A model generated the notes under the pieces. That model was not told the origin of the DNA, did not search any database, and worked only from the letters and a program-made list of their open reading frames with translations. 64,000 bases of DNA from Ptiloglossa arizonensis (lineage: Eukaryota > Arthropoda > Insecta > Hymenoptera > Colletidae), in the NCBI RefSeq assembly GCF_051014685.1, contig NC_135055.1, positions 2,976,001 to 3,040,000 on the forward strand, written 5' to 3'. Positions within the stretch are counted from its first letter, which is position 1. Each line of letters begins with the position of its first letter. Positions 39,519-50,192 of the stretch are shown in pieces. Made by a program: the position numbers and the translations under genes.

Positions 39519-40261
39519 CTAACAGACATTCAGTTATCGAGGAAAGGAAGCAATTTTTTTTCAACAATCACAAGTATGGTCCAATGAGAAAGATAAAAGA
39601 CATGTAAATGAAATGAGATGTAGCAACAGTGGTATAGACAACTAAAGTTCAATTATCGAGGGAAAAATTCGATCAATTAGCGAGGTAATATTCCATTTCA
39701 CGGAGAAATGGTTTCCAGTAACCGTGGAATTCAAATCAGTGCGTCGATCAGCGTTTGAATCCCGTCAAAATGCATCAATGCGTTGCACATGCAACGGAAA
39801 CCCGGTCAGAAGACGCTTGTTTCGCGATTCCACGCTCCAATTCCGACTTTACCCCATCGGCTAGATTCGGGGGACAAGAAATCCAAGCGACCCGGACAGG
39901 ATAATACGAGCTGCGTCGTTAGTTTCCTCGTTAAATTCTCCGAGATGCTACTCGACTTCTCGATAACTTACCCTGTAGATTATTAACTCTACGAAACGAG
40001 TGGCCTGAGGTTGGTGATACCCTCTCCGACTCAGCTCTGCTAACTGACACTTCAGGGATGTTTCAGAGACGTAACTGACGATACGATGTGTATCTTTACG
40101 TATCGTACGTACATATATATCTCAAAATAAGTATGATTAATTTACGTTCTACGATAATTCTGCCTCTGTAAATGTTTGAAAATCTCTAATAGTAATATCC
40201 AAAAATGATCCTCCATGTTAAAGGATAATTGTGACTCATTGATTGTAAATGAAAAGAAGAA
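39519..40261. other. Spacer with scattered TTATCGAGG-like motifs
   Basis: CAGTTATCGAGGAAAGG (about 39531), CAATTATCGAGGGAAAA (about 39651) and CAATTAGCGAGGTAATA (about 39674) are diverged copies of one motif, related to the end of the neighbouring inverted repeat. No gene recognised. Confidence 0.4.
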
Positions 40262-40262
40262 A

Positions 40263-40293
<31 letters not shown>

Positions 40294-40721
40294 GCCCTGA
40301 GAAAGTAACTGCTCATATATGATAGACGTATATACACTTCTTCTAAAAGTGATGTAATTTGACAAGAATGTATATACGTCTTTCGTGCTACACTATATGA
40401 TATCGAAGAGCGTATATATACGTTCTTCACACTGTATGATCATATCGTAAGTGCTATTACGTAAATATGTAAAATAATTTCCACTTATTCGGGGTTACTG
40501 TGTATTATATTCCTTTACTATATTTATTTTTGTGATGTACTAGATGTACAAGCTTTTGCGAACGGAAATGTATAAAAAAAAAAAACAGGTACTTGTGTCG
40601 TAAACGTTTCTTTCATCACAAATAGTAAAAATATTCCGTAACCGGGAGTGGAATAGTAATTGTCTCGTTCCGTACACCATTAGCGTTTTTAGTTTCAAGC
40701 ACGCTGTAGACAAAGGGCTAA
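40262..40721. mobile_element. Core cluster followed by the shared right-terminal module
   Basis: An (AT)n tract (40262-40287) precedes cores GACGTATATACACTTC, ATGTATATACGTC and GAGCGTATATATACGTTC (to about 40430). The module at about 40635-40721 reads TTCCGTAACCGGGAGTGGAA, then TGTCTCGTTCCGTACACC, then AGTTTCAAGCACGCTGTAG, and ends CAAAGGGCTAA. The same order of blocks occurs at 54.2 and 58.1 kb. The left boundary is not identified. Confidence 0.6.
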
Positions 40722-41328
40722 TGTTCCCCCTCTCTTTTCCTCGAAAGTAAACGAGGAGCAGAAAAAACCGAGTAAATGCTCTTCTAGGAATAATAATGAA
40801 CAGAGGACAAAAATCGGAAACAAAACACAAAACGATCGGTCTGAAACTCAACGAAGCAGTGCACCACGGAGTGTAGAATATCGTAAGTCGAGGATTCAGA
40901 GCATCTATGACGTGACTATTACAAGAATTCTCCAATGTTCAGCGATCACGAAATAAGCGAGACGCTCAGTGTCCGATTTGGAGATCGCGACAAGGAAGCG
41001 AACGGACGTGGAATCCGCGCGAAATTTCCGACGGAATTCGAAAAATCAGCGGCGCGGCACACGTGACTTATGATAAGTGCTTCGTCGGGGATATTCCCGT
41101 GGGATCATCAATTTTAACGTTCACCCTCGCCTCCTCCGCGTCGCACCCCTTAACCCCGACCAGGCCGACCTCCTTTTTCTTTAACCCTGCCTCTGTCCTC
41201 CCCCGTAATATATCATGCCCCGGCGAATGCGTTTTCACGACGTCCACCGAGGTACAAGGGAACGAGTCGATCATCGGATGTCCGCGTTTAAATAATGATG
41301 CCTCGGAAAATGTCGCCGATCTGGCTTG
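40722..41328. other. Spacer, no gene seen
   Basis: GC-mixed unique sequence. A 131-codon minus frame reaches in from 40540-40935, and opposing frames at 41063-41332 are open; none has features of a known protein. Confidence 0.4.
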
Positions 41329-42300
41329 TTAACCCTTTGGATACGTACCGCGTATATATGCGGCATAAAAACTCACCGTATATCTGCGTCATGAAAAAGT
41401 AACCGTATATCCACGTTATGACAAAGTAACCGTATATCTGCGCCATGAAGAAGTAATCGTACACCCACGTTATGACAAAGTAATCGTATATCTGCGTCAT
41501 GAAGAAGTAATCGTACATCCACGTTATGACAAAGTAATCGTATATCTGCGTCATGAAGAAGTAATCGTATATCCACGTTATGACAAAGTAACCGTATATC
41601 TGCGTCATGAAGAAGTAATCGTATATTCACGTTATGACAAAGTAACCGTATATCTGCGTCATAAAAAAGTAACCGTATATCTGCATCATGAAAAAGTAAC
41701 GGTATATCTACGTTATGACAAAGTAACCGTATATCTGCGTCATGAAGAAGTAATCGTATATCCACGTTATGACAAAGTAATCGTATATCTGCGTCATAAA
41801 AAAGTAACCGTATATCTGCATCATGAAAAAGGAACGGTATATCTACGTTATGACAAAGTAACCGTATATCTGCGTCATGAAGAAGTAATCGTATATCTAC
41901 GTTATGACAAAGTAACCGTATATCTGCGTCATGAAGAAGTAACCGTATATCCACGTTATAAAAAAGTAACCGTATATCTGCGTCATAGAAAAGTAACCGT
42001 ATATCTGCATCATGAAAAAGTAACGGTATATCTACGTTATGACAAAGTAACCGTATATCTGCCCCATGAAGAAGTAACCGTATATCCACGTTATGACAAA
42101 GTAACCGTTTATCAGCGTCATGAAGAAGTAACCGTATATCCACGTTATGACAAAGTAACCGTATATCTGCGTCATGAAGAAGTAACCGTATATCCACGTT
42201 ATGACAAAGTAACCGTATATCTGCGTCATGAAAAAGTAACCGTATATATACGATAGGAGAAAGTAGACAATTATTCCTTGACACCGTTTATATACGGTCT
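41329..42300. repeat. 27/54 bp minisatellite starting at TTAACCCTTT
   Basis: TTAACCCTTTGGATACG (41329) leads directly into GCGTATATATGCGG and then about 34 subunits of 27 bp. Two types alternate: GTAACCGTATATCTGCGTCA plus TGAAGAA, and GTAATCGTATATCCACGTTA plus TGACAAA, giving a 54 bp dimer. A longer block containing CTGCATCATGAAAAAG and GGTATATCTACG variants recurs near 41690, 41820 and 42000, so there is a third level of order. The array closes with ACCGTATATATACGATAGG and CCGTTTATATACGGTC. A 303-codon minus frame is simply this repeat. Confidence 0.95.
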
Positions 42301-43680
42301 GGAATGTCGACTACTGCTTGTGATTCAATTATACAAGGTGAGTTTAATGAACAAGCTAGAGGTCGTATCGTTCTTCCTACTAAAGATAGAAAAAAAATTG
42401 TAGAGATAATTTTGTATAATTGGTCAAGCTCTACCATCATTTGGTGCGATTATTTTGAGATGCGGATCGATGCAGTTGCATACCTCTGAAAAGTAGTTGT
42501 ACTACACGATAATAAAGCTTGTCCGACAATACAAAATTTTCCTCTATAATTTTGTTCTATCTTTAATAGTAATAGAGATAAAGCTCAACCCATTTGCTAG
42601 ACTCGCCTTGTACAGATGGTCTCGAAGTATGAATTTGTTATGCCGTTAGCAAGTTACAGCCAGTAATTGTAAAAAAAAGAGAACGTCGAGTATAAATAAG
42701 CGATAGTATCACTTCTTGGTTATATCCATCCCGTCTTAACGCATACGCGCCATGGTAGGACGCTCATAGGGGTGTTTAATTATTACCAATATTCCCCTTC
42801 ATGTTCTAGAAAATTATCCAGCCAGCGCTTTGGTTTCATCGCAAAGTACCTCCCATCCCGTGGCTTCGAATCTCTCATAAAAATCTCAATTACATCATGC
42901 TATTCGTGCAATCTACAGCGATCAAGATTTAGAGTCCCTCTTGGTAACCTATCGCGCGCTGCCGATAGAACGTTAAAATATACTGTATGAAAAAGCAGGA
43001 AAAAAGAAAGAAACGGACATCCTTCTACGCGTTTGTGTCGCGGGATGAGTTTCGGATAACGCGTACCGTAGGGAGGAATAAAATGCATCTTATCGGGTCG
43101 CGGAGTTTACGAGGCGCTTTCGAGAGAGAAAGATACCTAACCTCCTATCGAATTTTGCGCTGATTTCAATCTGAGCGCCGCGAATGTAACGGAGCACGGC
43201 AAAAACCAATGAAGATCGAACCGGGACGATAAGTCGCCCGAACGCTTCGAGGAGCGTTTAAAGTTTCCGCGCTCCTTTTCTTTCACGAGGAGCCGAGCCG
43301 GTCACTGTTCCTCTCTCAAACCTCCGTGCAGCCGTGTCGCATCGAATCCACATTTGAAATATGCTATCGTAAATTAGGTTCGACCTTTGGAGTCAATTTT
43401 CTCGCCAGCTACGTCCGACGTGCGGAATCGCGCGCATTTCTTGGAAAGAGGAGACGGGGCAGGATCGGGTGTCCGCATGATCTTTGAATCTAGATCCTTA
43501 AAATTTCCTCGCCTTAATATTAATTCGAACATTCTGGTACATTGAACGAGATAGCTGTTCGTCCATTACGAAGTATGCTGCCCATATTTTCGTAAAAAGT
43601 AGAAAAATAACTGTAAATAATCTAACGTAGTACACCGCAGTCGTATTCTCATAGTTTTCGTACATTAACGCCTATTCTGA
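42301..43680. other. Spacer, no gene seen
   Basis: Unique AT-rich then CpG-rich sequence. Short frames at 42304-43088 show no domain features. Confidence 0.45.
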
Positions 43681-43683
43681 AGG

Positions 43684-43935
43684 TCCGATATATACGGCCG
43701 TCGTGTATTAACGTTTACCTTCAAAACCGAATATATACGGCTGGCGTACATTAATGTTTACTTTGGAAACCGAATATATACGGCCGCCGTACATTATCGT
43801 TTACCTTCAAAACCGAATATATACGGCCGGCGTACATTAAAGTCATCCTTGATAGTCGAATACATACGGCTGTCGCACATGAACAACTATTTCCAAGCGC
43901 ATATATACGGCCTTAACACATAAACGTCCATTCCA
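43684..43935. repeat. ~43 bp minisatellite with ATATATACGGCCG cores
   Basis: About six units of 42-43 bp have core CGAATATATACGGCCG and spacer CGTACATTAACGTTTACCTT. The last units degrade (CGAATACATACGGC, GCGCATATATACGGCC). Confidence 0.9.
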
Positions 43936-44726
43936 AAGGGGGATACATACATTCCACTATTACAGAGGGATTACTATTGCGATTCATAGACTCATCCGTG
44001 TATTTTTATACAATAACGAGTGTCCTTCGACTCACCTTTATTCCCAGTGTATAAATCATGACAATCTAATTAAATATCCTGACAAAATTATTGCTTTCCG
44101 GCGCGAAGAGAGCCTCTCGCGGGTAAAATACTTTTCAGTTCTTTGCCTACTTACAAAGTTTCATTAAAATGGGTACCCAACACGTTTCGCGTGCTTGCCC
44201 GCCACCTTTGTTAACCGTGACGCGTTTTCTCGCGGAAAACTTGGCCAGATTCGTCGTCGCCCGGTCGAGCTCTTACCACGGAAAAATCTTGCGAGATACG
44301 CGTCCGCGGCTCGCGAACTTCATGTTAGCGAATCACCGGTCGGATCAACACGATAGGGAGGAAAGGTCCCGGGGAGTTCGTCGTCGTCGATCGTTGCTGG
44401 AACACGTCGTCGCGGAGACAAGTTTTTATCGGTTGGCCTCGCGTAGCTCGAACTTTGTGCCCCCTCCGCCCCCCTTCGTCGTCTTACGTAGCAGAACTTC
44501 ATAAGCGACAGAGAACAAGCCGGAAGTTTGCTAACGGGCTGACTCAGACGGTTCCCCCGACAAGAGGAAATTCGTGGTAATACGCAACGATTCTGCTGAG
44601 GAGTCGTAAAAATGTCCGCTTGAGATTTCGTCAAACACCGGTACCCGGGAAACGAGCTTCTGCGAACACGACCACCTCAAAGACAAATTAGAAAAATACT
44701 TTTACAAATTTCTCGTACCCCTAAAC
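43936..44726. other. Spacer, no gene seen
   Basis: Unique sequence. Opposing frames at 44169-44634 are Arg/Ser-rich and overlap on both strands, which is typical of CpG-rich noncoding DNA. Confidence 0.4.
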
Positions 44727-45656
44727 ATGGCTTGTTCTTCTCTCGATTCTGGGTAAGTATTTATTAATGACTTTGCACTTTCTTTGGGCAAAGAAAAATC
44801 AGAATGTATCTGTATGTCTAGAAGTGAAGACATATTTCTTTAGTGCGACATATTAAAGTTAAAAAGATAAAAAAGAATTCTATCTCAAATATACGATCTA
44901 CGTAAATCTTAATCGACAATTCACAACCGTGTACGTACGGCGTTAGTAAGTAAAATACTACTTTCAAAGCCGTATATATACGACTCTAGGAAATGAGAAG
45001 ATACTTCTCCATGTTGGGTATATACGATATAGACAGTCATGGCTTGTTCTTCTCTCGATCCTGGGTAAGTATTTATTAATGACTTTGCACTTTCTTTGGG
45101 CAAAGAAAAATCAGAATGTATCTGTATGTCTAGAAGTGAAGACATGTTTCTTTAATGCGACATATTAAAGTTAAAAAGATAAAATAGAATTCTATCTCAA
45201 GTATATGATCTACGTAAATCATAGAAGACAATTCACGACCGTGTACGTACGGCGTTAGTAAGTGAAAGACTACTTTCAAAGCCGTATATATACGACTCTA
45301 GCAAATGAGAAGATACTTCTCCATCTTGGGTATATACGATATTGACAGTCATGGCGTGTTCTTCTCTCGATCCTGGGTAAGTATTTATTAATGACTTTGC
45401 ACTTTCTTTGGGCAAAGAAAAATCAGAATGTATCTGTATGTCTAGAAGTGAAGACGTGTTTCTTTAATGCGACATATTAAAGTTAAAAAGATAAAAAAGA
45501 ATTCTATCTCAAGTATACGATCTACGTAAATCATAGAAGACAATTCACGACCGTGTACGTACGGCGTTAGTAAGTAAAGGACTACTTCCAAAGACGTATA
45601 TATACGACTCTAGAAAATGAGAAGATACTTGTTGGGTATATACGATATAGACAGTC
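44727..45656. repeat. 312 bp tandem triplication
   Basis: ATGGCTTGTTCTTCTCTCGA-type starts lie at 44727, 45039 and 45351; the third copy ends near 45656 and is 306 bp after a 6 bp loss. Each copy contains GTGTACGTACGGCG, GCCGTATATATACGACTC and GGGTATATACGATAT cores. Small minus frames of 60-74 codons recur in each copy and are not supported as genes. Confidence 0.95.
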
Positions 45657-46490
45657 ATGGATTAATTTCTTAATAGTCGGTAATGTGATATCGTTTCAGT
45701 AATATCGAAACAAAAGAAAGACGTTCGTGTCGGTCTGTAAGCCACCGAACAAAAAAATGCGATTTAATAAAAGAGAAACGTTCAAGGAATACTGTTACGC
45801 CGACCGTCAAGTTTATTCCTTTGTTTCGCCATGACGATAAACTTCAATTCGACGGGAATCTCACGACCCTGCTTGCCGGGGAACCATCGATTGAGGTGTT
45901 CTTAAACGAACACAGAGTCTGGTTAATTATAAAGTTAAATTAAATATTGATATGCAAGGATTCAACTTCCTCCGCGAAATAGGTTGTGTCCCGTGGAATT
46001 TTGCACGAGCTTCTCAGATATGCGATCACTGATTACCGCCGCATTTGTAAACAGAGAATATTTAAATGAAGCGGGGAACTTCTCGAGTAATTAGAAAGAA
46101 AGTTACAGTATAATAACTACTGGAATTCCGTCGCTTCTGTAAACATTATTCAACACCGAATTAGGACGTAACTTCGGCGGTCAATTTAAATTTTAATACG
46201 CTTCGATCACTTGAACACCGATGGATTCTATTGGAAATCACACGTAAAAGACGAATGTGCGAGTTCTCACTCAGCGTCACCATGATTTATAGGTAGTCGA
46301 TTAATTTTAATTCGTTTCTATGTTAACGATTTTATGCACCGAGTAAATAATTTCAGAGGCCTGTTATCTCTCGAAATAATTTTGCAAAATTATGTACTCT
46401 TCAAATCTAAATCAGTACTAAAGTAGAAACACACAGAAATTGGAAGCCATGCTTTAAATCAATCTCTTAATACTTGCAATAGTTAAACGT
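45657..46490. other. AT-rich spacer, no gene seen
   Basis: Unique AT-rich sequence with no open frame of note. Confidence 0.5.
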
Positions 46491-46502
46491 TTAGCTGCAA
46501 AT

Positions 46503-46640
46503 ACCGTATATGTACGGTAAGGTACAGTAGTCTTACTTACTAATGTCAAACCGTATATATACGGTTTCCAATTGCCGACTATCATTTATGCCGCCTGTGC
46601 GGATATATACGGTTTCCAATTGTCGACTATCATTTATGCA
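46503..46640. repeat. Short repeat with a 20 bp perfect palindrome
   Basis: ACCGTATATGTACGGT, then AAACCGTATATATACGGTTT (46548-46567, a perfect 20 bp palindrome), then GGATATATACGG. The last two are each followed by the same TTCCAATTGCCGACTATCAT spacer. It is a two- to three-unit member of the family. Confidence 0.85.
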
Positions 46641-47820
46641 GATCGACCATCATGCATGCGATCATAGGCTCGAAGTGAGAATTTATACTCGGAGCATGTT
46701 ACAGTCAATAACTTGAAATAGTCAAGCTGTTTTATTCTTCACTCACGTTCCTTATTAAGAATTTCTTAAAGCATCAACAAACGTATATTAAACGAACAAA
46801 AATTTCGGATAAAAATACCAAATAATGTTGCAGACTTTGTAATCGAATGATACAATTATTAAAAATTATTCAAGGTGCTACGATGATCATGTATTTCATC
46901 TTTGTTGATAAAAAAAAACACACACAGACACACTAAGAAAGAAAATACAAAACAATATTTCGTTATACTCGATTGATGTATATCAAATGAAAATTATACT
47001 TAGCCTGGTGCGTAAGGTCACTTAACCTCGAATGTAGCAAGTTTCAAAGACCTTTCCGTCAACGAACGAGCAAGACATTGGGAGAAACTCGAAAGCCACG
47101 ACGCGTCGCAACAGTTGACTCATAATTCGCGGATCCGCTCCAATTTTACTCTCGAACGTATTTCTGTAGGAGGTCCTGTTCTAACGAGTTGACTCAGCCA
47201 ACCTTGCTGTTTCATCGCCTGAGAAATCTCGGATTAGAACACCGCGCCTAAAATCGTTCCGCGGTGCAACGACCAAAGTGCACGTCGTGTCACGGAGAAG
47301 TTTACGCCGCGTTCACATGACCGCGCCGCAGCCGCCGCCATCGCACATCGCCATCGCAGCGATCGATAAATATGATCGTAGGAGAATGCCGTGGCGCAAT
47401 GGCCGCTTTCCCGTGATCGCGACGGGTCCCCAGATGCGAGATTAACGCTTCTAAATCGTTCCTTTCCACGCGATCCTCAGAGCAGGCGAGCGTTGCGCGA
47501 CCGCTTAACGTTACCGGCTACCTGTTTACCTTGCTCGTCACATCGATTAATGGAACCACTTTTCGTCTCCTTTGGTTACGTTTTCTTTCCATCCCTTCGA
47601 TTTAATTTTGTACCCCTCGCATTCTCGTCGAAACTTTCGGGGCATCTCTTTTAAGCAAAGCCCGCGGAACTTTTTCACCGCGGTCGGAATAAAATATTAA
47701 CTTTGAAAAGTATTAATTCAAGAAAGTGGAAACTATGCGCATATTTTAGGTATTACTTGGCTTCGAACTGCTCCTCTTCACACGATATAGGTCACGACGT
47801 TTACGGACGAAACGTTTATT
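46641..47820. other. Spacer, no gene seen
   Basis: AT-rich first half, CpG-rich second half (47100-47660). The plus frame at 47391-47654 has no recognisable features. Confidence 0.4.
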
Positions 47821-47905
47821 TCACCCTTTGTCTACAAGGGCGTATATATACGTCCTCTTAAAGAATAGTCTTGAATGAAAGACGTATGTATACGCCCAAT
47901 TCTAC
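47821..47905. repeat. Two palindromic cores next to a CACCCTTTGTCTAC end
   Basis: CACCCTTTGTCTACAAGGGC (47823-47842) runs straight into GGGCGTATATATACGTCC, and GACGTATGTATACGCCC follows. The first 14 bases match the complement of the right-terminal motif at 40.71 kb (GTAGACAAAGGG), so this may be an inverted or short element. Confidence 0.6.
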
Positions 47906-48849
47906 TTGTTAGATTTATTTTTGTAGTAATCTACTACGGTTAAGATGATTCGAAAAAAAATTTAATATTCGTTTTTAAATTCAAGATCAAATTTAAAAGG
48001 GTGTATACGTATTTTATAATAATATCCAAGCGAAATTATCCCAAAATCCTTGGACATCTATGATGATTAGAGAATGAAGACATTCTTGATCGGGCCAAGA
48101 TAGACACGGTTGTCCAATAGAGTCTCAATTCACAACGCTGGCCTGTTATAGACCGATTGAGGCCTTTGAAACTTTTACATCTAATTTCCGCCATAGGAAT
48201 TACTGGTCACAAGGCAGAAGACTTTGGTCGCTCAAGGCCACTGAATAGCTATTTTCTCATTAAACAATTGGGCTGTTACCGCGACGAGTAGTGATAAAAA
48301 GAATCTCAAAGATAGCGTTACGATACAGATATGGAAGTCCAAAGGTGTTTCCTCAGAAAATCTTCGTATACAATTTCTAAATGTGCTATTTTATTCCCCC
48401 TTTCTGTAGTCTGCTACTGTTTGCCGAATCCAATATATTCGTTCACACTTCGATAACTAGAACGAAGCTCTACAGTCATCAACAACCTATATCTCCGCCC
48501 CCATTTGGTCAACAACCCCTACCGCTTGTTCCCCTTCCCCTTATAATGATTGAAATCCACCCTCCCTTCAATTATCCTTCTCCCACTCTAAGATGTTATC
48601 TTCCCCTCCACTGACATATCTCTGTATCCAAAACCCAGTTCATTTTTCGACACTGCGCTGTACATTTACAATCTTACACGTTATGATTATCCCGAAATAG
48701 ATTTAAACGACCTACAATTTCTTCCAACACCCTCCATGCTAGATCCTACGGATTTTCGTCGCTGATCCCCTCGAATAAAATTTCGCGTCGTCGTTTGCAA
48801 GTAACGCCCCATTAACGTAACTCGATCACGTGACGGTGAAGTGGTACGA
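47906..48849. other. Spacer, intronic or downstream of the Mxd exon
   Basis: Unique AT-rich sequence with a C-rich pyrimidine tract at 48490-48600. No terminal Mxd exon was recognised here. Confidence 0.4.
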
Positions 48850-49803
48850 TCAGTAAAGTGGGGGTAGGTGGCCTCGAGCGGCCAAAACCTTACACCGTGA
48901 CCGGGGAGTGGGAGTAGGCGGTCTCGAGTGGCCCTAACCTTTCACCGTGACCGCGGAGTGGGGGTAGGCGCCCTCTAGCGGTCGAAACCTTTGATTCTGA
49001 CCGCGGAGTGGGTGTTAGCGGCCTCTAGCGGCCGATACCTTGTGCCGTGACCACGGAGTGGGGGTGAGCGGCCTCTAACAGCCGATATCTTGCGCCGTGA
49101 CCTTGAAGTGGGTGTTAGCGGCCTCTAGCGGCCGAAAAATTTCACCTTGACCGCGGAGTGGGTGTTAGCGGCCTCTAGCGGCCGATACCTTGTGCCGTGA
49201 CCACGGAGTGGGGGTGAGCGGCCTCTAACAGCCGATACCTTGCGCCGTGACCGCGGAGTGGGGGTTAAGCGGCCTCTAGCGGCCGAAACCTTTCACCTTG
49301 ACCGCGGAGTGGGTGTTAGCGGCCTCTAGCGGCCGATACCTTGCGCCGTGACCACGGAGTGGGGGTGAGCGGCCTCTAACGGCCGATATCTTGCGCCGTG
49401 ACCTTGGAGTGGGGGTTAAGCGGCCTCTAGCGGCCGAAACCTTTCACCTTGACCGCGGAGTGGGTGTTAGCGGCCTCTAGCGGCCGATACCTTGCGCCGT
49501 GACCACGGAGTGGGGGTGAGCGGCCTCTAACGGCCGATATCTTGCGCCGTGACCTTGGAGTGGGGGTTAAGCGGCCTCTAGCGGCCGAAACCTTTCACCT
49601 TGACCGCGGAGTGGGTGTTAGCGGCCTCTAGCGGCCGATACCTTGCGCCGTGACCACGGGGTGGGGGTGAGCGGCCTCTAACGGCCGATACCTTGCGCCG
49701 TGACCTTGGAGTGGGGGTTAAGCGGCCTCTAGCGGCCGAAACCTTTCACCTTGACCGCGGAGTGGGGGTAAGCGGCCTCCAGCGGCCGATACCTTGCGCC
49801 GTG
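48850..49803. repeat. GC-rich 50 bp satellite organised in 151 bp trimers
   Basis: About 19 monomers of 50 bp follow one another. Each has a GACCNNGGAGTGGG start, a GCGGCCTCTAGCGGCCG-type inverted motif and a CCTTGCGCCGT or CCTTTCACC end. From about 49297 the monomers repeat as a three-member higher-order unit of 151 bp: the CTTGACCGCGGAG start recurs at 49297, 49448, 49599 and 49750. Earlier monomers (48850-49290) are less regular. The array has no CGTATATATACG and is far richer in GC than any other array here. On the minus strand it lies inside the intron just downstream of the Mxd exon donor. Open frames running through it are translation of repeat. Confidence 0.95.
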
Positions 49804-49861
49804 ACTGCAATCGCGAACAAGCAGCGACACACAAGTAGACGACAATCATTGGTGTACTCAC

Positions 49862-50189
49862 CGGACTCCGAGACGGATGGACTGCCCGCAGACCTGTCGG
49901 AGTTCCTGGAGCTGGCCGTGGAGCTGGTGCAAGAGGCCGTACCGAGCGAGCACTCGGAGACGCTGCGCCGTTTGGAAAGGAGCGCCGCGGCGGCGGCTGC
50001 GGCTGCCGCGACCGCTCCGGGGCCGCAAGAAGAACCGGTCGGCGCGCTCGAGCTCAACCCGTACAGCCCATGGAGCCCGTTCAAGCCCGTCTGGCTCGTC
50101 AGCTGCTCCAGCCGTCGCCTGAGGAACCTGTGCTCACGAGACAGCTGTTCCTTGTGCCCGGCGTGCTTGCGTTCACGCTCCTCCAGGTT
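49862..50189 (-). CDS. Mxd: Internal exon of a MAX dimerization protein (Mxd/Mxi1-like bHLH-zipper repressor)
   Basis: Read on the minus strand, this open exon starts after a CAG acceptor (plus 50190-50192) and ends at a consensus donor, CCG|GTGAGT (GT at plus 50860 minus 1000, that is 49861-49860). It is 328 bp, entering in phase 0 and leaving after the first base of a codon. The start encodes NLEERERKHAGHKEQLSREH followed by RFLRRRLEQL. Positions 2, 16, 23 and 30 are leucines with heptad spacing (position 9 is His), which is the leucine zipper that follows helix 2 in Mxd/Mxi1 proteins. The RFLRRRLEQL stretch resembles Mxi1 more than Mnt. Next come a Gly/Leu-rich linker, nine consecutive alanines and a Ser-rich tail (RRSVSECS, then SPSVSES), as in the C-terminal half of this family. 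Family members pair with MAX at E-boxes and recruit SIN3 through an N-terminal motif, in the nucleus. The N-terminal, basic-HLH and final exons were not found in the window. A GC-rich satellite begins 58 bp into the downstream intron. Family assignment is good; Mnt is the less likely alternative. Confidence 0.8.
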
Positions 50190-50192
50190 CTG

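Noticed and set aside
41373..42284. 303-codon minus-strand open frame
   Set aside because: It is a translation of 27 bp subunits only; no non-repeat residues of note.
49746..49861. Extension of the Mxd reading frame into the satellite
   Set aside because: A consensus donor (GTGAGT) closes the exon at 49862; residues beyond it are satellite translation.
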